Positions 58,613-64,000 of a stretch of 64,000 nt of DNA are shown in pieces. Below the pieces are notes generated by a model, which worked only from the letters and a program-made list of their open reading frames with translations, was not told the origin of the DNA and made no database searches. Numbering within the stretch: position 1 is the stretch's first letter; every line of letters starts with the position of its first letter. This stretch comes from Streptomyces sindenensis (lineage in GTDB: Bacteria; Actinomycetota; Actinomycetes; Streptomycetales; Streptomycetaceae), in assembly GCF_014649035.1 (NCBI RefSeq), contig NZ_BMSG01000006.1:62001-126000 (forward strand), written 5' to 3'. The translations under genes were made by a program, and so were the position numbers.

Positions 58613-60238
58613 ATGAGTGTGGACACCAGAACGCCTCGGTTCGACGAGCAACCCGCCCTGAGCATGACCAAGGTGGACAGCGACCCCGCGCAGGTCATCG
58701 TCAACCACGCCAGCTTCCGGGTGCAGCTCGCCCCGGGCCAGCGCGCACGGCTGCGCGGTGCCCCCGCGGAAACGGCCCGCATCCCCGCCATGAGCGGCGC
58801 CGGCGGCGGCCGCAGGCGGGCACCCGTCGTCTGGAGCGGCAAGTCCGCCCCCGGCGACCCCGGCGCGACGGGCCTCCTCCAGGCCGTGCGCAACTCCACC
58901 GCCGGGCACCTCGACGCCGGACTCGGCGCGCCCCCCGGCGGCGGGCTCGGCCACGAAGCGGGCGCGACCCAGGTCATCCCGCTCCTGGAGGAGACGCAGC
59001 CCAACCCCGTACTGACCGCCCCCCACCGACCGGGACGCACCGGCCCCCTGCTGCCACCCATGCGGCAGGCCGTCGGCGCGTACGACGACCCGCTCGACGG
59101 ACCCGGCGACGGCTACGACGACGCCGACTCCCCGGACTCCGCCGAAGCCACCGACGCCCGCGCCCGGCGCGGCACGGGCGACCCCGTCCGGCACGCCTAC
59201 TACCCCGGCCACCGGATGAACCTGGGCGTCGTCCTGCTCCCCATGCGGGTCCTCCTCGGCTTCATCTCCATCTACGCCGGCATGGGCAAACTCTGCGACC
59301 CCGTCTACTTCGACGGCGGCGAACGCGGCTCGATGGTCAAGTGGCTGACCTCCCTCCACCCGTGGGCGGTCGCCGAACCCCTGCGCGACTTCGCCCTCTC
59401 CCACCCCGTCGGCGCCGGACTGACCGTCGCCTTCCTCCAGGTCGTCGTCGGCGTCCTCACCGTCCTCGGCCTCTGGCAGCGGGTCGCCGCCGCGTTCGGC
59501 GCCCTGCTCTCCGCCGCACTGCTGATGACGGTCAGCTGGCGCCAGGTCCCCGTGTACGAAGCCCCCGACATCATCCTGCTGGCCGCCTGGAGCCCACTGG
59601 TCATCGCGGGCGCCCCCGTCTACTCCGTCGACGGCCGCCTCGCCGGAGAGGCCTGGCGCAAGCTCGGCCCCCGCTCGGAACTCTGGGACCTGCGCCGCAG
59701 GGTCCTGCGCCGGGGCACCGTCGTCGCGACCGTCGTCGTCGGTCTCACCCTCCTCATCGGCTCCATCCTCGGCGGCGCGGTCCGCTCCACCGAGGTCGTC
59801 ACCGTCCCCGGCCGCAACGACAACCCCACCAACCGCCTCCCCGGCATGCCGCTGCCCCAGGAATCCACCGGCGAACGCCAGGCCTCCCGCACCCCGGAGC
59901 AGGAGCGCCGCCCGGAGCCCAGCCGCTCCGGCACGGCCACCACCCCCGCCACCGGCCAGGTCACCCCGGGCGCGACCCGCGACTCCGGCGGCCAGAGCAC
60001 CGGTTCGGGCACCCAGCCCAGCGAGACGCAGGGCACCGGCCAGGAGCCCCCGCAGCAGTCCACCCCGCAGCAGCCCCCGGCCGCCACCAGCGCCGGACCC
60101 ACCTCCTCCGGCTCCACCGGCGACGACTCCTCCGGCGGCGGCGGCGAACCGGCGCCCACCGGCGGCTCGACCTCCTCCGGCGGTGAGGGCTCGACCTCGG
60201 GCGGCGGCCGCAACCCCATCGGCGGCCTCCTCGGCTGA
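58613..60238 (+). CDS. DoxX-family membrane protein with disordered tails
   Basis: This 541-residue protein has a Pro/Gly/Ala-rich N-terminal half (1-200) and a DoxX-like membrane core at about 205-400. The core has four helices with M-R-V-L-L-G-F-I-S-I-Y-A-G-M-G-K-L and W-R-Q-V-P-V-Y-E-A-P-D. A Ser/Thr/Gly/Gln/Pro tail of about 130 residues follows. DoxX proteins are small quinone-linked or redox membrane proteins; this one is unusually extended. ATG 58613 is the first Met. It is followed by a strong terminator. Confidence 0.8.
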   Translation: MSVDTRTPRFDEQPALSMTKVDSDPAQVIVNHASFRVQLAPGQRARLRGAPAETARIPAMSGAGGGRRRAPVVWSGKSAPGDPGATGLLQAVRNSTAGHLDAGLGAPPGGGLGHEAGATQVIPLLEETQPNPVLTAPHRPGRTGPLLPPMRQAVGAYDDPLDGPGDGYDDADSPDSAEATDARARRGTGDPVRHAYYPGHRMNLGVVLLPMRVLLGFISIYAGMGKLCDPVYFDGGERGSMVKWLTSLHPWAVAEPLRDFALSHPVGAGLTVAFLQVVVGVLTVLGLWQRVAAAFGALLSAALLMTVSWRQVPVYEAPDIILLAAWSPLVIAGAPVYSVDGRLAGEAWRKLGPRSELWDLRRRVLRRGTVVATVVVGLTLLIGSILGGAVRSTEVVTVPGRNDNPTNRLPGMPLPQESTGERQASRTPEQERRPEPSRSGTATTPATGQVTPGATRDSGGQSTGSGTQPSETQGTGQEPPQQSTPQQPPAATSAGPTSSGSTGDDSSGGGGEPAPTGGSTSSGGEGSTSGGGRNPIGGLLG

Positions 60239-60255
60239 CCCGCACGACCACGCGA

Positions 60256-60302
60256 CAAGGGCGGCGCCCACCGGTTCTCCCACCGGTCGGGCGCCGCCCT
60301 TG
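60256..60302. terminator. Terminator after DoxX gene
   Basis: CAAGGGCGGCGCCC (60256-60269) pairs with GGGCGCCGCCCTTG (60289-60302), extended by ACCGG/CCGGT with a one-base bulge. Confidence 0.85.
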
Positions 60303-60376
60303 GTATGCGTGCGTACGTCGGGTGCCCGCGTAGGTCGTGTGCCCGCCTACGTCGTGCGCGGGCGTACGAGCGACTG

Positions 60377-61093
60377 TCAGGCTCCCCGGGACCCCAGCTC
60401 GCGGGCCGCCTCGGTCAGATCCTTCGCGGTGTCGATCGCCCGCCAGTACGCCCCGTTCGGCAGCGGATACCCGGCCAGACGGCGCTCGCGCGCGAGCCGG
60501 GGGAACGTGGTCCGCTCATGGTCGCCGCGGTCCGGCAGCAACGTCGTGAACGCCGATGAGAACACGTACACCCCGGCGTTGATCAGATACGGCGACGGCG
60601 GCGACTCGATGAAGTCGGTGATGTGCCCGAACGCGTCCGTCTCCACCGCACCCCACGGGATGCGCGGCCGGGCGAGGGCCAGGGTCGCGGTGGCGTCACG
60701 CTCCGCGTGGAAGGCAGCCATCTCCCGCAGCGAGAAACGGGTCCAGATGTCACCGTTCGTGGCGTACCACGGCTGATCGGCGTCGGGCAGCCGCTCGGCC
60801 GCGTACCGCAGCCCGCCGCCGCGCCCCAGGGGCTCGGTCTCCACGACAGTGGTGACCCGGAGCGGCAGCACGGCCTCCTCCAGCCACTCCTGGAGCACCT
60901 CGGCCAGGTGCCCGCAGGAGACCACGGCGTCGGTGACCCCCTCGGCGGCCAGCCAGGACAGCTGATGGCCGATGATCGGAGTCCCGGTCCCGGGGATCTC
61001 GACCATCGGCTTGGGGCGGTCGTCGGTGTACGGCCGCAGCCGCGACCCCTGGCCACCGGCAAGGATCACGGCCTGCGTCGGATAGGTATGCAT
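60377..61093 (-). CDS. Sugar-phosphate nucleotidyltransferase
   Basis: This 238-residue NTP-transferase-fold enzyme starts T-Q-A-V-I-L-A-G-G-Q-G-S-R-L-R-P-Y-T, the G-G-x-G-(T/S)-R-L signature, followed by K-P-M-V-E-I-P-G and N-G-D-I-W. It is similar to mannose-1-phosphate guanylyltransferase or glucose-1-phosphate nucleotidyltransferases, but without the left-handed helix domain. ATG 61093 is favoured over GTG 61102 because TATCGT (61106 to 61101) is 7 nt from the ATG, indicating a leaderless start. The sugar is unknown. Confidence 0.85.
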   Translation of the reverse strand: MHTYPTQAVILAGGQGSRLRPYTDDRPKPMVEIPGTGTPIIGHQLSWLAAEGVTDAVVSCGHLAEVLQEWLEEAVLPLRVTTVVETEPLGRGGGLRYAAERLPDADQPWYATNGDIWTRFSLREMAAFHAERDATATLALARPRIPWGAVETDAFGHITDFIESPPSPYLINAGVYVFSSAFTTLLPDRGDHERTTFPRLARERRLAGYPLPNGAYWRAIDTAKDLTEAARELGSRGA

Positions 61094-61175
61094 GGCAGGC
61101 ACGATATGCGGTGCCCGCCGACGGGGAGGCGGCGCGCGACGCGACCGCCTCCCCGTCGGGCTCGGTCTCCGGGGC

Positions 61176-61589
61176 TCAGCTGAACTGGGCGACGCCCGAG
61201 GCGAACGAGGTGTCGCAGACCGGCCGGGAGAAGCGGTGCGCCCGGGTCGGGCCGTACTGCTCGACGGCCGCCTTGCCGAGCGCCTTCGCGATCGACATGC
61301 AGTGACGGGCGAGCGACGGACGCTGCTCGACGGCCCGCTGGAGACCGGTGAGGGCGGCGCCCGGGTCCTTCTCCTGGAGCTCCACGAGCAGCTTCTCGCG
61401 CAGGACGTCCTGCGGGGCGTGCGGCTTCGCGGGCTTGGACACGGTCTCCGAGGAGGCGGCCAGCAGCTGGGAGTCCTTGTCCGACGCCGCCCACGGAACG
61501 CTGGTGACCGCGAGGGTCCCGGACAGAACCATGACGACGGGCAGGACGAGAGCGAGGGATCGGCCGATGCGGCGCGCGGTGTGGGTCAC
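61176..61589 (-). CDS. Small secreted protein of unknown function
   Basis: This 137-residue protein from GTG 61589 has a basic N terminus (R-R-I-G-R-S), a hydrophobic signal core (L-A-L-V-L-P-V-V-M-V-L) and a helical mature region with D-V-L-R-E-K-L-L-V-E-L and two Cys near the end (H-C-M-S and R-P-V-C-D-T). The Cys pair may form a disulfide. The frame extends to 61760 but without a sensible N terminus. No family is recognised. Confidence 0.65.
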   Translation of the reverse strand: MTHTARRIGRSLALVLPVVMVLSGTLAVTSVPWAASDKDSQLLAASSETVSKPAKPHAPQDVLREKLLVELQEKDPGAALTGLQRAVEQRPSLARHCMSIAKALGKAAVEQYGPTRAHRFSRPVCDTSFASGVAQFS

Positions 61590-61760
61590 GCAGCGAGCGT
61601 AGCGGCCGGTGATGACTTGGCGACAATTCGTCACCCTCGCGGGGGATGGTTCGACGCGTCCTTTCGAATACGAGGTTGACGGACCGGGGTGAAATGCCCA
61701 GTGTGCCGGGGTATTTGACGCCACCCGGCGCCGAAACCCAAACCCGCCGGGACCACGCAA

Positions 61761-61804
61761 ACGGCCCCGCGTCCACCGGGCGTTGCCGGTGGACGCGGGG
61801 CCGT
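61761..61804 (-). terminator. Terminator of msiK, 19-bp perfect stem
   Basis: Arms 61761-61779 and 61786-61804 are fully complementary with a 6-nt loop. Leftward it is followed by TTTG. Confidence 0.88.
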
Positions 61805-61822
61805 GCGTACGGCAGGGGCGGG

Positions 61823-62959
61823 TCAGTCGGTGAGCCGCTCGCCGGTGGAGGTCGCGAACACGTGCAGCTCGTCCGGGCGCGGGAGGACGTGCAGCTCGGT
61901 GCCCTTCTCCGGGACGGCCCGGCCGCCGACACGGACGACCAGGTCCTTGTGCTCGCCGCCGACCCGCGTGGAGCCGTAGACGAACCCGTCGGCGCCCAGC
62001 TCCTCGACGACGTTGACGGAGACGGCCAGACCGGCCGGCTCGTCCGAGGCGTCCTTGGTCAGCGCCTTCGCGGCGGCGCCACCGTGCTCGACGATGTCGA
62101 AGTGCTCCGGGCGGATGCCGACCGTGACGGTGGTGTCACCACGGTCCATCGCGGTGCTCAGCGCCTCACGCGACACCGGCACCACGCTGTTGCCGAACTT
62201 CACACCGCCGTCGGTGATCGGGACCTCGACGAGGTTCATCGCGGGCGAACCGATGAAGCCGGCGACGAAGAGGTTCGCCGGGCGGTCGTACATGTTGCGC
62301 GGCGAGTCGACCTGCTGGAGCAGCCCGTCCTTCAGCACCGCGACCCGGTCACCCATGGTGAGGGCCTCGACCTGGTCGTGGGTGACGTACACCGTGGTGA
62401 TGCCGAGACGGCGCTGCAGCGAGGCGATCTGCGTACGGGTGGAGACACGCAGCTTGGCGTCGAGGTTCGACAGCGGCTCGTCCATGAGGAAGACCTGCGG
62501 CTCCCGCACGATGGCCCGGCCCATCGCCACACGCTGACGCTGACCACCGGAGAGCGCCTTCGGCTTCCGGTCCAGGTACTCGGTGAGGTCCAGCATCTTG
62601 GCGGCCTCTTCGACCTTCGCCCGGATCTCGGTCTTGTTCACACCGGCGATCTTGAGCGCGAAGCCCATGTTGTCCGCGACGGTCATGTGCGGGTAGAGCG
62701 CGTAGTTCTGGAACACCATGGCGATGTCCCGGTCCTTCGGGGGCAGGTGCGTGACGTCGCGGTCACCGATACGGATCGCGCCGCCGTTGACGTCCTCGAG
62801 ACCCGCGAGCATGCGCAGGGAGGTCGACTTGCCACAACCGGAGGGACCGACGAGGACGAGGAACTCACCGTCCGCGATGTCGATCTCGAGCTGGTCCACG
62901 GCCGGCTTGGTGGAGCCGGGGTAGACGCGGGACGCCTTGTCGAACGTGACACTGGCCAT
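61823..62959 (-). CDS. msiK: MsiK, multiple sugar ABC importer ATPase
   Basis: This 378-residue ATPase in Streptomyces energises several sugar ABC importers (cellobiose, maltose, chitobiose and others). Seen are Walker A G-P-S-G-C-G-K-S-T, Q-loop V-F-Q-N-Y-A-L-Y-P-H, signature L-S-G-G-Q-R-Q-R-V, Walker B V-F-L-M-D-E-P-L and H-loop V-T-H-D-Q. A C-terminal TOBE/OB domain of about 130 residues follows. ATG 62959 has GAGGAG 10 bp upstream. No permease genes are adjacent, as expected for a shared ATPase. Confidence 0.95.
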   Translation of the reverse strand: MASVTFDKASRVYPGSTKPAVDQLEIDIADGEFLVLVGPSGCGKSTSLRMLAGLEDVNGGAIRIGDRDVTHLPPKDRDIAMVFQNYALYPHMTVADNMGFALKIAGVNKTEIRAKVEEAAKMLDLTEYLDRKPKALSGGQRQRVAMGRAIVREPQVFLMDEPLSNLDAKLRVSTRTQIASLQRRLGITTVYVTHDQVEALTMGDRVAVLKDGLLQQVDSPRNMYDRPANLFVAGFIGSPAMNLVEVPITDGGVKFGNSVVPVSREALSTAMDRGDTTVTVGIRPEHFDIVEHGGAAAKALTKDASDEPAGLAVSVNVVEELGADGFVYGSTRVGGEHKDLVVRVGGRAVPEKGTELHVLPRPDELHVFATSTGERLTD

Positions 62960-63042
62960 GATGGATCTTCTCCTCAACCGGCAGGAACGTGCCGGACGAT
63001 CCGAGTAGGGAGTGGTCTGGTCCACTGTGGGGACCTGCGGTG

Positions 63043-63071
63043 ACGCTACCTGGCGTTTCCCGATCTGTCAG
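63043..63071 (-). promoter_or_regulatory. Promoter of msiK
   Basis: Leftward CTGACA (63071-63066), 17-bp spacer, TAGCGT (63048-63043), with a predicted start near 63036 and a leader of about 75 nt. The hexamers and spacing are identical to those before the M23 endopeptidase gene. Confidence 0.6.
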
Positions 63072-63134
63072 TAGCCTGGAGCACACGAAATCGCGGACGG
63101 CGAAGGCCCGGCGTTGGTTAGACTGCTCCGGCAC

Positions 63135-63208
63135 GCCTCCTTAGCTCAGCTGGCCAGAGCAACGCACTTGTAATGCGTAGGTCGTCGGTTCGAATCCGAC
63201 AGGGGGCT
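63135..63208 (+). tRNA. tRNA-Thr (anticodon TGT)
   Basis: This 74-nt cloverleaf has acceptor arms GCCTCCT/AGGGGGC with a G-T pair, D-arm GCTC/GAGC, anticodon stem ACGCA/TGCGT with loop CTTGTAA (anticodon TGT at 63169-63171), and T-arm GTCGG/CCGAC with TTCGAAT. CCA is not encoded. TAGACT at 63119-63124 is the likely -10. Confidence 0.97.
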
Positions 63209-63214
63209 CACCGT

Positions 63215-63249
63215 GAAGCCCAGGCCGGATCCCCTCCGGCCTGGGCTTC
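63215..63249 (+). terminator. Terminator after tRNA-Thr
   Basis: GAAGCCCAGGCCGG (63215-63228) pairs with CCGGCCTGGGCTTC (63236-63249) over a 7-nt loop. Confidence 0.88.
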
Positions 63250-63360
63250 TGCCGTTGGTCCGCCGGGGGCGGCGCAGCCTCGTTCATGCGCCGTCCATCG
63301 GACCCTTATCGCGTTCCCCTACGGTCACGGGCGAGGTCCGAACTCCATGGGGGAAACCAC

Positions 63361-64000
63361 ATGCTCCGCATTCACTTCAATGACGCGGATCTGGCCAGGA
63401 CCCGGCTGGCCGCCGCTCCCGACCCGTTGTTCGAGGTGGCCGCGAGCATGCACCGGCTGCAGTCCAGCCGTGGCCGCTGGGCCTACGCCGGGTGGTACCG
63501 GGCGGCGCGGCAGGAGCTGCGGGAGCAGGGGCTGGAGCGGGCTCTGCGGGGTGTTCTGCTGCCGCTGTACCCCCGGGCCGCCTATTACCCGGACTTTCTG
63601 ACGCCGTCCTCCGGGGTGGAGGGGCTGGAAGCGGGGGTGGAGGCGTTGCTGGCCACGCCGGCGGAGCGGGTCGTGGAGGAGGTCGGCATGCTGGACCGGC
63701 TCATCGGGGCACCGGGGTGGGCGGGGCGGCTGGCCGAGCAGGAGGTGCGCCAGGAGTTCGTGGGGGTGCTGCGGGCCTATTACGGTGCCGTTGTCGTGCC
63801 GCATCAGGAGCGGATTCAGGCGCGGATCGAGGCCGAGCGGGCGGTACGGGGGCGGGGCCTGCTGCACGGTGGGGTCGAGGGCATGCTCGCGGGGCTCGGG
63901 GCCATGTTCCGGTGGTGTCCGCCGGTGTTGGAGGTCGCGTATCCGCGGCAGACGCGGGACCGGGACCTGTATCTGAACGGGCGTGGGCTGACCCTGGTGC
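63361..64000 (+). CDS. ArsR-like winged-helix regulator (DUF5937 type), 3'-truncated by window edge
   Basis: An open frame from ATG 63361 runs off the window without a stop. It begins M-L-R-I-H-F-N-D-A-D-L-A-R-T-R-L-A and continues with P-D-P-L-F-E-V-A-A-S-M-H-R-L-Q. This N-terminal pattern belongs to a large Streptomyces family whose C-terminal part is an ArsR-type winged helix; that part lies beyond base 64000. At least 213 residues are present. The effector and targets are unknown. It is not linked to msiK by strand. Confidence 0.72.
   Translation, partial: MLRIHFNDADLARTRLAAAPDPLFEVAASMHRLQSSRGRWAYAGWYRAARQELREQGLERALRGVLLPLYPRAAYYPDFLTPSSGVEGLEAGVEALLATPAERVVEEVGMLDRLIGAPGWAGRLAEQEVRQEFVGVLRAYYGAVVVPHQERIQARIEAERAVRGRGLLHGGVEGMLAGLGAMFRWCPPVLEVAYPRQTRDRDLYLNGRGLTLV

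Noticed and set aside
58601..60283. 560-codon leftward frame opposite the DoxX gene
   Set aside because: Gly/Ala/Arg-rich shadow; the forward frame has TM helices and DoxX features.

Overview
The window is high-GC actinobacterial chromosome, almost certainly Streptomyces. Third codon positions are strongly GC-biased, and GTG starts and promoters placed directly at start codons are common. A long run of genes has the contents and order I recall from the Streptomyces core chromosome: glnR, a thiosulfate sulfurtransferase with its small partner, nur, rsiG, mshA, gpmA, phoU-phoR-phoP, carD, ispD-ispF, cysS, rlmB and msiK. Mycothiol synthesis (mshA), RsiG and sortase-E type LAxTG anchoring point the same way. 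No rRNA, CRISPR array, insertion sequence or prophage was seen. One tRNA gene is present (Thr, anticodon TGT).

Region 1 (1-5,730) is the end of a specialised-metabolite gene cluster. It holds a trans-acting acyltransferase cut by the window edge, a serine hydroxymethyltransferase-like PLP enzyme, a stand-alone NRPS adenylation-carrier protein with a decayed condensation domain, and a dTDP-glucose 4,6-dehydratase-like enzyme that lacks the usual catalytic Asp. A perfect 20-bp-stem terminator closes it. Region 2 (5,750-10,890) is accessory: a sortase-anchored coiled-coil surface protein, a SapA-like secreted protein, a frameshifted gene remnant, a secreted fascin-like beta-trefoil protein and a Tat-exported phosphatidylinositol phospholipase C.

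Region 3 (10,888-31,150) starts with a protease/response-regulator/histidine-kinase set resembling mycobacterial PepD-MprA-MprB, followed by a LacI regulator and glnR. After these come a hydrolase, a MoaD-like protein and membrane proteins. A leaderless cysteine leader peptide precedes the sulfurtransferase pair. Then follow DsrE, nitrobindin, Nur, YgfZ, Dtd, RsiG (c-di-GMP-dependent anti-sigma factor), asparaginase, an Eis-type acetyltransferase, TetR, a kinase-fold protein and a HAD phosphatase.

Region 4 (31,300-48,200) is rich in envelope functions. It has an M23 endopeptidase, an NlpC/P60 hydrolase, an XRE regulator-HbhA-DUF2516 set shared with mycobacteria, a receiver-PP2C phosphatase, mshA, YbjN, a lipoprotein, a toxin-antitoxin-like pair, gpmA, an MFS transporter and a previously hidden 49-residue cysteine-rich ORF. 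Region 5 (48,530-64,000) is core: phoU divergent from phoRP across a three-unit PHO box, carD, the MEP-pathway genes ispD-ispF, cysS, rlmB, a DoxX protein, a sugar nucleotidyltransferase, msiK, tRNA-Thr and an incomplete regulator.

At a larger scale, many promoters sit so that transcription should begin at the start codon (leaderless mRNAs). Several short tandem repeats duplicate the 5' or 3' end of a neighbouring gene. All assignments come from reading the sequence and from family knowledge; no database search was run.
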